NCBI RefSeq assembly: GCF_007988905.1
Contig: NZ_BJVA01000006.1
Coordinates: 62,001-126,000 of the forward strand
Source: Gluconobacter kanchanaburiensis NBRC 103587
Lineage (GTDB): Bacteria; Pseudomonadota; Alphaproteobacteria; Acetobacterales; Acetobacteraceae
Reading direction: 5' to 3'
DNA: 64,000 nucleotides
Position 1 is the first letter of the stretch. Every line of letters begins with the position of its first letter. Shown here piece after piece: positions 9,137 through 18,093 of this stretch. The notes beneath the pieces were generated by a model. That model was given only the letters and a program-made list of their open reading frames with translations, had not been told where the DNA came from and made no database searches. Both the position numbers and the translations under genes were made by a program.

Positions 9137-9763
9137 TCAGGACGCTTTGGCGACGAGATCGGCAAATTTTTCGTAGGTTTCCGGGTCCTGATCGTAATGC
9201 GTGTTATTGAGCCGGAAATACGGCGTGCCCTGGATGTTGTAGGTGTCCGAATCCTTCTTCACCTGATCAAACAGGGCCTCGGCGAAAACGTTGTCCTTGC
9301 TGATGGCATCGAACTGCGCGGCGGAAACTCCGGCGAGGGCGGACATCTGCTTAAGGCGCTGCATCGGATCGCCACCGGAGGCGAAGGCCCACTGCATCTG
9401 GCTCGAAAAGAGGGCCTCGATGAATGGGACGTAGCGTTCTTCCGGCAGGGAACGCGCAACCATTGCCGCCGTCAGGCCAACGCGATCGCCACAGAAATCA
9501 TGGAACTGGTAGCGGATCTTTCCCGTATCGATCAGCTTTTCCTTGATCTGGGGAAACTCTTCCGTCGCGAAATGGGCGCAATGCGTACAGGTCAGAGAAA
9601 ACCACTCCTGGACCAGAACCTTGGCGTTCGGGTTGCCGATGATGCGCGGGCTGAGGCGAGGATCTGCCGCATCAGCAGCATGCGATGCGGTCACACTGCC
9701 TGCAACGGCGAGCGCCGGAGCGGCGGAGACGAAAAAGCGGCGGGACAGGGAAAGACGGGTCAT
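9137..9763 (-). CDS. DsbA-family thiol oxidoreductase (second of a pair)
   Basis: A 208-residue exported thioredoxin-fold protein. Residues 1-30 form a signal sequence with a twin-arginine-like SRRFF and an Ala-rich core ending SHAA. The redox motif is CTHC (Cys59, Cys62) and the cis-Pro loop is IQGTPYFRLN. DsbA-type proteins form or rearrange disulfides in the periplasm. It begins immediately after the stop of the paralogue upstream and precedes smc. The pair looks like a tandem duplication that has diverged mainly in the helical insertion. Confidence 0.88.
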   Translation of the reverse strand: MTRLSLSRRFFVSAAPALAVAGSVTASHAADAADPRLSPRIIGNPNAKVLVQEWFSLTCTHCAHFATEEFPQIKEKLIDTGKIRYQFHDFCGDRVGLTAAMVARSLPEERYVPFIEALFSSQMQWAFASGGDPMQRLKQMSALAGVSAAQFDAISKDNVFAEALFDQVKKDSDTYNIQGTPYFRLNNTHYDQDPETYEKFADLVAKAS

Positions 9764-10399
9764 TCAGGAGGCCTTTGCGACTGCTTTGGCGAAATCATCA
9801 TAGCTCCCGACCACACTGGGGGCGGGAACATCATTGATACGGAAATATGGCGTGCCAGAGATCTGGAGGAAAGCGCCGTCGTGATCCTGCTTGTTGATAA
9901 TGGCCTCACGCAGGGCATTATCGGCATTAATGTGGTCGAACTCCGCTGAGTTCACACCGAATATTGCGGCGCGTTTCTTCAGCTCTGTAACCGGATCGAT
10001 ATTCTGTGCGAAAGCCCATTCGTCCTGATGGTCGAGAAGATCCGTCACGAAGGCTTCGTAGCGGTTCACTGGCAGGGAGCGGGCCACCATGGCAGCCAGC
10101 AACGCCACCTGATCGATCGGGAAATCATGGAAGCGATAGCGGATCTTGCCCGTGTCGATCAGGTTTTTGCGAACCTGCGGAAAGATTTCCCGCGAGAAAT
10201 GTGCACAGTGCGAACAGGTCAGGGAGAGCCATTCGTCTACAATGACCTTCGCCTCTGGCGAGCCGATAACGCGTGGTCCCATGCGCGGGTCGCTGGCGGG
10301 CACGTCGTCTGCTCTTGCGAACGGTGCTGCCGCAGCAGCTGCGACGGCCATTCCGGATACGAGGAGGGTACGGCGGCCAAGAAGCCGGGGGGCAGGCAT
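9764..10399 (-). CDS. DsbA-family thiol oxidoreductase (first of a pair)
   Basis: Exported thioredoxin-fold protein of 211 residues, paralogous to its downstream neighbour. The leader has LGRR followed by a long Ala run ending ARA (about residue 30), again with paired arginines that could suit the Tat route. The redox motif is CSHC (Cys62, Cys65), with GTPYFRIND as the cis-Pro loop. Both proteins share the VIGSPEAKV/EWLSLTC layout before the active site. It starts 55 bases after the corC-like gene and is directly abutted by the second copy, so both are probably co-transcribed with smc. Confidence 0.88.
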   Translation of the reverse strand: MPAPRLLGRRTLLVSGMAVAAAAAAPFARADDVPASDPRMGPRVIGSPEAKVIVDEWLSLTCSHCAHFSREIFPQVRKNLIDTGKIRYRFHDFPIDQVALLAAMVARSLPVNRYEAFVTDLLDHQDEWAFAQNIDPVTELKKRAAIFGVNSAEFDHINADNALREAIINKQDHDGAFLQISGTPYFRINDVPAPSVVGSYDDFAKAVAKAS

Positions 10400-10454
10400 A
10401 GGCAGGGCTCCGCTGGAAACAATGTGATACTCGAACGACGAACAGGGCGCCCCG

Positions 10455-11402
10455 TCAAGAGCTCCGATCGTCTTCCTGTGTTTTCAGAGCCGGAAGCGGT
10501 TTGTTTTCCCAGCCTTCCGGAACGCGCATCCGTAGCGAGCGGATGTGTCGCGCATCCGCGTCCAGAACACGGAACTCGAGGCCACTTTCATGAGTGAGCA
10601 CCTCGTCCCGTGCGGGAACATGCTCAGCCAGACGGAACACCAGCCCACCTACCGTTTCGATTTCGGCCTCTCGTTCGGCATCGGTCAGGACGGCTCCCAA
10701 CCGTTCTTCAAGTTGTCGGACGGGAAGGCGTGCATCGATATCGAACGATCCATCCTGACGCTCAACCCACATGGTTGTGACAGGATCGTCATGTTCATCC
10801 GAAATGTCTCCCACGATGGTTTCGATCAGATCTTCGATCGTCACGAGCCCGTCAATGCTGCCGTATTCGTCGATGACAAGAGCCATGTGCATCTGGCGCT
10901 GGCGCATCTGGAGCAGCAGATCCAGCACCGGGATGGTCGGTGCGATCATCAGCGGCTGGCGCAGGAGCGGGCGAATGTCGAAAGCCTCCGGCTCGCCGAC
11001 ATAGGCGATCAGGTCCTTCACATGGATCATGCCCGCAATGTCGTCGAGCTGGTCGCGGTAAACAGGAAGGCGGGAGTGGTTTTCCCGTCTCATCAGATCC
11101 AGCGCTTCGCCAAATGGAAGCGCTTCGGGCATGGCAATGATATCTGCCCGTGGGATCATGACGTCATCTGCCGTGATGTCGCGCAGACGCAGCACGTTCA
11201 TGATGAGGGCGCGTTCCTGGCGGTCCAGCTCGGGCGCGTCGGTCGTGTCTTCCGTGGGCTGGCTGGCCTCATGGACGAGGGTAGCTATGGATTCCCGTAA
11301 GCCCTGATCCCGGCTGCGGCGGTTGAAAAGGCCGAATATTCCACGGGACGAGCGACTTTTGCCGCTTTCGTCGGACAGACGGTCGTTTGAATCGTCGCTC
11401 AT
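10455..11402 (-). CDS. corC: CBS-domain CorC/HlyC-type protein
   Basis: A 315-residue soluble protein with an N-terminal acidic stretch, two CBS domains (DVMIPRADIIAMPE through HVKDLIAYVG, then LLLQMRQRQMHMALVIDEYGS..LVTIEDLIE) and a C-terminal CorC_HlyC domain (about 215-300). This is the YbeX arrangement, found beside ybeY and phoH in many proteobacteria and linked to magnesium homeostasis and ribosome or RNA metabolism. It overlaps the ybeY stop by four bases (ATGA). No transmembrane DUF21 domain is present, which separates it from the membrane-bound relatives. Confidence 0.9.
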   Translation of the reverse strand: MSDDSNDRLSDESGKSRSSRGIFGLFNRRSRDQGLRESIATLVHEASQPTEDTTDAPELDRQERALIMNVLRLRDITADDVMIPRADIIAMPEALPFGEALDLMRRENHSRLPVYRDQLDDIAGMIHVKDLIAYVGEPEAFDIRPLLRQPLMIAPTIPVLDLLLQMRQRQMHMALVIDEYGSIDGLVTIEDLIETIVGDISDEHDDPVTTMWVERQDGSFDIDARLPVRQLEERLGAVLTDAEREAEIETVGGLVFRLAEHVPARDEVLTHESGLEFRVLDADARHIRSLRMRVPEGWENKPLPALKTQEDDRSS

Positions 11403-11905
11403 ACCCGCACACTCCCCGCCTGCTGTCCATTACCCTGCTTCCATGGATCACCAAAACCGAGGGAGCGCAGTGTCCGGGTCTCTACACCTTCCATTTCCCG
11501 GGCCTCGCCGGGGTGGTGATGGTCGTAGCCGGCAAGATGCAGGGCACCGTGGACGACGAGATGCGTCAGATGTGCCTTGAGGGAGCGCTTTGCGGCAACA
11601 GCCTCGCGCTGCACGGTCTCGTAGCCCAGCACGATATCTCCGCCATGAGCCGGCGAAACCGGTTCGAACGTCAGAACGTTCGTCGGCTTGTTGCGATCCC
11701 GGAAGCGCGCATTGAGTCGCTTGACGACCCTGTCCGTTGCCAGAAGGATCGAAGGGGCCGGAGACTGTGTGAAATCGGGGCCACCCTGGCGGGCGACCGC
11801 GACGAGTGCACGCCGGATTGCACGCTCCGTTCCCGGAACCGAGGCGCGCCAGCGGGCGTCCTCGATGATGATGTCAGTACCGACGTGTCGACTTGGAGGT
11901 TCCAT
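11399..11905 (-). CDS. ybeY: Endoribonuclease YbeY
   Basis: Zinc-dependent endoribonuclease needed for 16S rRNA 3' maturation and ribosome quality control. The metal motif HGALHLAGYDH (about residue 122) is intact, preceded by RDRNKPTNVLTFE, the strongly conserved substrate-groove segment. I start it at the ATG at 11905 (MEPPSRHVG, 168 residues), which overlaps the phoH end by 32 bases; a longer frame to 12007 lies wholly within phoH and adds no family sequence. It is coupled to corC by a four-base overlap. Confidence 0.92.
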   Translation of the reverse strand: MEPPSRHVGTDIIIEDARWRASVPGTERAIRRALVAVARQGGPDFTQSPAPSILLATDRVVKRLNARFRDRNKPTNVLTFEPVSPAHGGDIVLGYETVQREAVAAKRSLKAHLTHLVVHGALHLAGYDHHHPGEAREMEGVETRTLRSLGFGDPWKQGNGQQAGSVRV

Positions 11906-13058
11906 TGTTTTCCCGGCGCAGCCTGTTGCGGAAGACGTCCCGCGGGGCTGGCGCTTTCTGTTCATAGGCATCGACGATGCGCGCGACCAGCGGATGGCGC
12001 ACCACATCTTCTGAAGAAAAACGCGTTATGCCGATTCCCTTGATGCCTTCGAGGGTCTCGACCGCTTCACGCAAACCGGATGATACACCATTCGGAAGGT
12101 CGATCTGACTCAGATCTCCTGTAATGGCCATGCGTGTCCCCTCACCCATACGGGTAAGGAACATCTTCATCTGGGCTGCAGTCGTATTCTGGGCTTCGTC
12201 CAGAATGACGTAGGAATGAGCGAGCGTGCGTCCGCGCATGAAGGCGAGGGGGGCCACTTCGATCTCACCCGTCCCCATACGGCGCACCACCTGATCGCCC
12301 GGCATCATGTCATGCAGAGCGTCGTAGAGCGGGCGCAGATAGGGGTCGATCTTTTCACGCATGTCACCCGGCAGGAAGCCGAGGCGTTCACCGGCCTCAA
12401 CCGCCGGACGCGACAGTACGATCCGGTCCACCTGTCCCGCGAGCAGCATGCCGACGGCTTGTGCGACGGCGAGATAGGTTTTGCCCGTACCCGCCGGACC
12501 GATGCCGAACACCATGTCGGTATTGGCCAGCATTTCCATATAGGCGGCCTGACCGTGCGAACGTGGCGCGATTACGCCGCGCTTGGTGCGAATGGCAGGC
12601 AGATCTCCGAACGGGCTGGCGGGCAGGGGGGGCTGCTTGCCGTTAGTTTTTTCCGGGCGGCGCTGGCTATTGCCGCGTGGAGGAGGCTCCTGCGAAGCCG
12701 TCGGACGGGCTTGTCGTGTATCACTCGGCCGTTCGGGACGGCTCGGTAGAGCGGTGAGGCGAATGACGCCATCGACCTGCGAGGCATCGATCGTACCGCC
12801 CTGTTCGAGCTGGTTGTATAGCGCGATAATGGCTGCCTGCGCCCGCCCGACAGTGTCTGTTTCGCCGGAAATAGCAATCTTGTTGCCACGGCAGGAGAGT
12901 TTGACGTTGAACCCTTCTTCAAGCCGGACAAGGTGCCTATCATGGTCTCCTAGCAGGCGCTGGAGCAGGATGTTATCGCTGAAACGAAGAGCAACGGTGC
13001 GGTTGCCTTCGGAACCACTGCTGGTGGCGACGGGACGGGTCGGGTGCGTTGTCAGCAA
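11874..13058 (-). CDS. phoH: PhoH-like ATPase
   Basis: A 394-residue PhoH/YbeZ protein. An N-terminal KH-like segment (about 20-100) is followed by a low-complexity Pro/Arg linker and the P-loop domain, with Walker [11 protein letters not shown] (about residue 180) and Walker [10 protein letters not shown]. Members are predicted RNA helicase-like ATPases that work with YbeY. It lies between miaB, whose end it overlaps by seven bases, and ybeY. The linker at about 105-145 is longer than in short PhoH proteins. Confidence 0.92.
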   Translation of the reverse strand: MLTTHPTRPVATSSGSEGNRTVALRFSDNILLQRLLGDHDRHLVRLEEGFNVKLSCRGNKIAISGETDTVGRAQAAIIALYNQLEQGGTIDASQVDGVIRLTALPSRPERPSDTRQARPTASQEPPPRGNSQRRPEKTNGKQPPLPASPFGDLPAIRTKRGVIAPRSHGQAAYMEMLANTDMVFGIGPAGTGKTYLAVAQAVGMLLAGQVDRIVLSRPAVEAGERLGFLPGDMREKIDPYLRPLYDALHDMMPGDQVVRRMGTGEIEVAPLAFMRGRTLAHSYVILDEAQNTTAAQMKMFLTRMGEGTRMAITGDLSQIDLPNGVSSGLREAVETLEGIKGIGITRFSSEDVVRHPLVARIVDAYEQKAPAPRDVFRNRLRRENNGTSKSTRRY

Positions 13059-14464
13059 GCGGAGGCTGTCTCCCGGATCAGGGTGCCGCCCAGAGAGTTG
13101 GTGCGGCGCGTTGTAATCGCGACTTTTACTGTAGAGCCGATCAGATGGTCGGGACCGTCGAAATGAACGGGTTGTAGGTAAGGTGATCGCCCGGCGATCT
13201 GGCCGGGCTTGCGGCCGCGGTTCGTCACCAGGATTTCCTGCACCGTCCCGACCATGTCGGCATTGAAAGCGTCCTGCTGTTCGCGCAGAAGCGCCTGCAA
13301 CTCGGCCAGACGACGATCCTTCACGTCCTCGGGCACCTGCATCGGCTGACCGGCAGCGGGTGTGCCCGGACGTGGAGAATACTTGAAGCTGTAGGCCATG
13401 GCGAAACCGATATCGCGCACGAGCTGCATGGTCGCCTCGAAATCCTCTTCCGTCTCGCCGGGATGACCGACAATGAAATCGGAAGACAGGGCCAGATCCG
13501 GGCGGGCTTCGCGCAGCCTGCGGACGCTTTCGCGGTATTCGTCGGCCGTATGACCACGGTTCATGGCCTTGAGGATCCGATCCGAACCGCTCTGCACCGG
13601 CAGATGTAGGAACGGCATGAGCGCTGGATTGTCCCTGTGTGCGTCGATCAGGCTCTGATCCACATCTCGCGGATGGGACGTCATGTACCGGATGCGGCCC
13701 AGGCCCGGAATCTGGGCGAGTTGCTCGACCAGTCCGGCAAGCGTCGCACTTCCGCCGTTGTCGTCATCGCCGTGATAAGCGTTCACGTTCTGCCCGAGCA
13801 GCGTGATTTCACGGACGCCGCTTTCCGCCATCCGTCGAGCTTCTGCCAGAACGGATGAGACTGGACGGCTCGTTTCCGCGCCACGGGTGTAGGGCACGAC
13901 GCAGAACGAGCAGAACTTGTCACAGCCTTCCTGAATGGTGAGGAACGCCGTGAGGTTGCCCTGCGTCTGGGGAGCGGCCTCCGTGGGCAGGAAATCGAAT
14001 TTCTGCTCGACCGGGAAGTCCGTTTCGATCACGGCACCGCCGGCACGTGCAGCGCGGGCGACCATTTCGGGCAGCTTGTGATAGGTCTGCGGACCGAGAA
14101 CCAGATCGACATAGGGTGCGCGGGAGAGGATGACCTCCCCCTCGGCCTGCGCGACGCATCCCGCAACCGCGATGATGGTCCGATCAGCCCCATTGCTTAT
14201 CCGTTCGTCACGGATCTTGCGCAGACGTCCAAGCTCGGAAAAGACTTTTTCAGTCGCCCGTTCGCGGATATGGCAGGTGTTGAGGATGACCATGTCCGCG
14301 TCTTCAGGGCGCTCAACCGGCCCATAGCCCAGCGGGCGCAGGACATCGGCCATGCGTGCGCTGTCATAGACATTCATCTGACAGCCCCATGTAATGACAT
14401 GAAGGCCGCGTGGTGCGGTTCCTGAAGAGACAGGTAGATCTGAAGAAGTCGGAACAGTCGTCAA
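13052..14464 (-). CDS. miaB: tRNA methylthiotransferase MiaB
   Basis: Radical SAM enzyme that adds the 2-methylthio group to N6-isopentenyl-A37 of tRNAs reading U-initial codons. The 470-residue protein has the N-terminal UPF0004 domain with TWGCQMN, NTCHIRE and AGCVAQAEG (three cysteines for one 4Fe-4S cluster), the radical SAM motif CDKFCSFC near residue 180, and a C-terminal TRAM domain. It is the first gene of the miaB-phoH-ybeY-corC group; a 246-base gap separates it from the acyltransferase gene upstream, so a promoter probably lies there. Confidence 0.95.
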   Translation of the reverse strand: MTTVPTSSDLPVSSGTAPRGLHVITWGCQMNVYDSARMADVLRPLGYGPVERPEDADMVILNTCHIRERATEKVFSELGRLRKIRDERISNGADRTIIAVAGCVAQAEGEVILSRAPYVDLVLGPQTYHKLPEMVARAARAGGAVIETDFPVEQKFDFLPTEAAPQTQGNLTAFLTIQEGCDKFCSFCVVPYTRGAETSRPVSSVLAEARRMAESGVREITLLGQNVNAYHGDDDNGGSATLAGLVEQLAQIPGLGRIRYMTSHPRDVDQSLIDAHRDNPALMPFLHLPVQSGSDRILKAMNRGHTADEYRESVRRLREARPDLALSSDFIVGHPGETEEDFEATMQLVRDIGFAMAYSFKYSPRPGTPAAGQPMQVPEDVKDRRLAELQALLREQQDAFNADMVGTVQEILVTNRGRKPGQIAGRSPYLQPVHFDGPDHLIGSTVKVAITTRRTNSLGGTLIRETASAC

Positions 14465-14710
14465 GGTATCGGTCCGGAAATGGCGGAGTCAGGCGCAGAT
14501 GTCGGAACAGGCATCCTCCGAGGCATGTCTGTTCCGGAGAACGGGATGCCAGATGCGTCGGTCCGACGGATTATCAGACGGGCCTGAATGGGCAATACCA
14601 TCTCCGGACACGAAGGCGAAATTGCCGCCGCATCGTGTTGTGAAATTGGCGTGTGGGCAGGCTTCAAGTCAAGACAAACATGCTGGCGGCTTCGGTTTTG
14701 AAGTGCTTTT
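14465..14710. other. Non-coding gap upstream of miaB
   Basis: These 246 bases lie between the acyltransferase stop and the miaB start, both on the minus strand. A 68-codon minus-strand frame (14461-14667) is open but has no recognisable sequence or ribosome site. No clear terminator or promoter hexamers were identified, although the miaB promoter is expected here. Confidence 0.4.
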
Positions 14711-15667
14711 TCAAGAAGCGTTCACCTTCTGCCGACCGCGGCGCAGGTCTGCGGCACCTGTATTCACAGCTTCATACGTCGCCCGGGACAGGTCTTTGCG
14801 TGAGAGGAACTCATCAGGGGTGATGGGTTCATGCAGCATCAGAGAGGCTCCCATGGATCGCCATTGCCCGAAGGACCACAGATGTGGCGCAAGATCCATG
14901 TCTCCATACCAAGAGAAGACATTCCGGCGGCTGCGGCCGACGGGAAGTCCCTCAAGACTGTCATAGACGACTGAAACCGGCTGAATCAGCACGGGAGGAG
15001 CTTTCGGCAGTCCGATCTGTTCCAGTCGGCCGGGTTTGGCGACGGCGAAAAACGAGGACAGGAATGGCAGCACGCGCGAACCATCTGATGACGTCCCCTC
15101 CGGGAACAGTACGATGTCGTCTCCGTCCCATAGGCGCGCGGCCATGTCCTGAAGCTCGCGTCCTGTTTCCCGCCGGTTGCGGCTGACGAAAATCGTGCGG
15201 CCCAGGCGGGACGCCGTACCGATGAGTGGCCATTTCCCCACTTCGCCTTTGGCGACGAACACCACGGGCAATTCGCTTCCGATAACGGCGATGTCGAGCC
15301 ACGAACAGTGATTGGCGACGAACACCACGGGACGCTGTCCTTCCCGGACATCCCTTGCCGTGCGTACGCCGCCTGCGCTCTGGCCGAGGACCCGGATCTT
15401 AATTCCCAGAATTCGACATACGCCTTTCCAGAAAAGGCGTGGCATCACGATTTTCAGACGTCCGGGAAGGCGGATCAGAACCGCCTGTATGCTGCATGTC
15501 ACGAAAGCCCAGACCAGCACGAGCGAAAGACGGACCGCACAGCGCAGACGGCTGTAGAGCGAAGAGCGGGTTGTCGGTTGAAAAGCCGGAAAAGCGGCAT
15601 TTTCGTCCAGGACGGGACGGCTCTGGGAGCGTCGGCCGTTCGAGGGCTTGGCATCACGATGGGACAT
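14711..15667 (-). CDS. 1-acyl-glycerol-3-phosphate acyltransferase-like protein
   Basis: PlsC-family acyltransferase, 318 residues from the ATG at 15667; the longer open frame to 16024 would run into the tamA promoter region. A membrane segment lies at about 42-66. The catalytic NHCSWLD motif (His120, Asp125) and FPEGTSSDG (about 188-196) are both present, as required for acyl transfer to a lysophospholipid or similar acceptor. The C-terminal SWYGDMDLAPHLW segment is typical of the alphaproteobacterial lyso-ornithine/phospholipid branch, so OlsA-like or PlsC activity are both possible. It is divergent from tamA. Confidence 0.85.
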   Translation of the reverse strand: MSHRDAKPSNGRRSQSRPVLDENAAFPAFQPTTRSSLYSRLRCAVRLSLVLVWAFVTCSIQAVLIRLPGRLKIVMPRLFWKGVCRILGIKIRVLGQSAGGVRTARDVREGQRPVVFVANHCSWLDIAVIGSELPVVFVAKGEVGKWPLIGTASRLGRTIFVSRNRRETGRELQDMAARLWDGDDIVLFPEGTSSDGSRVLPFLSSFFAVAKPGRLEQIGLPKAPPVLIQPVSVVYDSLEGLPVGRSRRNVFSWYGDMDLAPHLWSFGQWRSMGASLMLHEPITPDEFLSRKDLSRATYEAVNTGAADLRRGRQKVNAS

Positions 15668-15942
15668 GGGTGCTGAGTGATACGGTTTTCGCGAGCCGGA
15701 TACAATCTTGTTTATGTGGGTCGCATTTAATGTGGTCGACGGTGGAGCTTTGCTCCAATGTGGGGCAGGCAGAGGGAATGTGGCTGCCGCGAGGATATTT
15801 TTCCGGACCGCTCCCGTCCGGGAGGACTTGACAGGAAACGTCTCGCAAGGTTCCTCGAAGAAGAGCAGCCGCTTTGTCCGGTCTGCGATCTCGTGTCCGC
15901 CCCTCGGGGGCGGAAATGTATTCACGACAGATTTCAGGATGC
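15668..15942. other. Divergent promoter region between the acyltransferase and tamA
   Basis: About 275 bases separate the two divergent starts. Small open frames cross it on both strands but none has recognisable sequence. I see no strong consensus promoter. The region presumably carries the promoters for both genes. Confidence 0.4.
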
Positions 15943-18093
15943 ATGGTGAAGTCAGGCTGCCGCCCAGTTTCCATTTCTGCGTCATTCGTGTCGATGTCCT
16001 GCGCACTAGGTATCGTGGCGACATTCTGCGTGCCGTTTTCAGCGCAGGGAAAAGCGTCTGGGTCCGCCAGGGACGCGAAACCCATTACCGACGGTACGTC
16101 TGATCCGGCCATCCCGTACACCGTAACACTGACGCCGACGACACAGCCCGATCTGGATGCAGCTATTGTGGCATCCTCCCAGCTCAAATCGCTTCAGACG
16201 TCTCATACCGTAGGTGCTTACGCTTTGGCCGGACGTATCCGCAGCGATTACGAGCGTGTGACGGGCGCTCTTGAATCGCAGGGTTATTACGCGGGTGCGG
16301 TTACGATCAGCGTGCACGCAGGTGCGCGGACTGTAGACGGCAAAGACCCTGCGCTGCCCGATATTCTCAAAGAGCTTGGAAAAAACCAGAAGGTTGCGAT
16401 TACGGTTCGGGCGACGACCGGTCCCCGTTTCAGTCTGGGCACCGTTGTCCTCACGATGCCGCCTCCGGAACAGCCTCCCGAGCACTCTCAGAAGCAGCCT
16501 TCCGTCGTGTCACATACGTCCGCGCAGGGTACGGCGCCATCGGGGCGGACATCTGCCCCTCCGGCAAGCACGGCTGTCGCCGCCACATCCGGGCAGGCTA
16601 TCGCCCAGGCTGAGCCCGTGACCCTTTCGGCAACAGAGCTTAAGGCTTTTGGACTGAAGCCGGGGCAACCTGCGGTGGCGGCCGATGTACTGGCAGCCCA
16701 GAACAGCCTGCTCAATGAATTGCAGGAAGAGGGTTACGCCACCGCGACCGTCTCCACCCCTCTTGCTTATCTCAGACCTCACGATCAGAAGCTGGATATT
16801 GTTTTCAGAGTCAGTCGTGGACCGAAGGTCGTGATCGGGCCGATCGCAATGACAGGTCTGAAACAGACCAATCAGTCCTACCTGATGAACCGGCTTGAGC
16901 TGCGTGAAGGAGAGATTTACCGCCCCTCGAGAATCGAGGCAGCGCGGCAGGATCTGGCTGCGACGGGGGTGTTTTCGTCCGTTCAGGTGCGCAATAACCC
17001 GCCTATCGTGACGCTCCCGGCCACAAAGACCCTGATGCCGGGCGTCTTGCAGGCCATGCCGATCGAGTTCAGCTTTCGCGAAGCGAAACGCCGTACGCTC
17101 TCAGCACAGGTCGGGTACTCGACCGATCTTGGCGGTCGCGTGGGCGTGAGCTGGACGCACCATAATCTTCTGGGCAATGCCGAACAGCTCCGTCTGACGG
17201 CGCTCGTGACAGGTCTGGGTGGATCTGCGCAGCAGGGGCTCGGTTATGACGTCTATGCGGATTTCATGAAGCCGGATTTTCTGTCCAAGGGGCAGAATCT
17301 GAGCGTGCGTCTCGAAGGTATCCGCCAGCTTCTCTATTCCTATCATCAGACTGCCATTATCGGGCGGGCAGGTCTCAACCGTCATATCGGGCGCTATTGG
17401 AACGTGTCGGGTGGCGTGCTGGGGGAGCAGGAGCAGATCAAGCAGTTCGGCGATACGCGCAGCTATTTCATTATCGCGGCTCCTCTGAACGCTACGTTTG
17501 ACAACACGCAGCTTGCCAACCCGATCGACCCTGCGACGCATGGCGTGCGCGCTTCGCTATCTGTCACGCCATCGGAATCGCTGGAAAGCGGATCGTCTTT
17601 CTTCACGCTTTTATCCGCGCAGGTTTCAACTTATTTCGACCTGCATCATCTGGGAATTTCCCGTCCCGGTCGCAGCGTGATCGCAGTGCGCGGCATTGTG
17701 GGTTCTGTGCAGGGCGCATCCACGTATCAGATCCCGCCCGATCAGCGGCTTTATGCTGGTGGTCCCGCAACGGTGCGCGGGTTCCGCTATCAGGGTGTCG
17801 GACCGCAATACGGCAAGACCAAATATGCTATCGGCGGCACTTCCATGGATGCGGGCAGTGTCGAGTTCCGTCAGCGCCTGCCGATGAATCTTGGTGTGGC
17901 CGGATTTGTGGACGCGGGGCAGGTGGGTACGGGCTCGCGGCCGGGGCAGGGAACCCTGCGGGTTGGTTATGGCGGCGGCGTGCGATATTTCACGCCGATC
18001 GGGCCAATCCGCGTCGATGTGGCGCTCCCGATGAATCGCCCAGCCTATGGCGATAAATGGGAACTGTATTTCGGCCTCGGGGAGACGTTCTGA
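15943..18093 (+). CDS. tamA: Outer membrane translocation assembly protein TamA
   Basis: Omp85-family outer membrane protein that, with TamB, helps insert autotransporter-like proteins or move lipids across the envelope. From the ATG at 15943 (AGGA three bases upstream) the protein has 716 residues with a signal sequence ending near FSAQG. It then has POTRA repeats (about 40-330) split by a Pro/Thr/Ser-rich insertion (about 165-210) and a surface-antigen beta-barrel ending YFGLGETF. The barrel includes the VRGFRYQGVGP motif. ATGs at 15916 and 16000 are alternative starts. Its stop overlaps the tamB ATG by one base. Confidence 0.9.
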   Translation: MVKSGCRPVSISASFVSMSCALGIVATFCVPFSAQGKASGSARDAKPITDGTSDPAIPYTVTLTPTTQPDLDAAIVASSQLKSLQTSHTVGAYALAGRIRSDYERVTGALESQGYYAGAVTISVHAGARTVDGKDPALPDILKELGKNQKVAITVRATTGPRFSLGTVVLTMPPPEQPPEHSQKQPSVVSHTSAQGTAPSGRTSAPPASTAVAATSGQAIAQAEPVTLSATELKAFGLKPGQPAVAADVLAAQNSLLNELQEEGYATATVSTPLAYLRPHDQKLDIVFRVSRGPKVVIGPIAMTGLKQTNQSYLMNRLELREGEIYRPSRIEAARQDLAATGVFSSVQVRNNPPIVTLPATKTLMPGVLQAMPIEFSFREAKRRTLSAQVGYSTDLGGRVGVSWTHHNLLGNAEQLRLTALVTGLGGSAQQGLGYDVYADFMKPDFLSKGQNLSVRLEGIRQLLYSYHQTAIIGRAGLNRHIGRYWNVSGGVLGEQEQIKQFGDTRSYFIIAAPLNATFDNTQLANPIDPATHGVRASLSVTPSESLESGSSFFTLLSAQVSTYFDLHHLGISRPGRSVIAVRGIVGSVQGASTYQIPPDQRLYAGGPATVRGFRYQGVGPQYGKTKYAIGGTSMDAGSVEFRQRLPMNLGVAGFVDAGQVGTGSRPGQGTLRVGYGGGVRYFTPIGPIRVDVALPMNRPAYGDKWELYFGLGETF

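Noticed and set aside
11906-12007. 34-residue N-terminal extension of YbeY
   Set aside because: It lies entirely in the phoH coding region and does not resemble YbeY; the ATG at 11905 fits the family.
14461-14667. 68-codon minus-strand frame whose stop overlaps the miaB start
   Set aside because: No recognisable sequence, no ribosome site and a biased Pro/Ser/Arg composition; the overlap with miaB alone is not enough.
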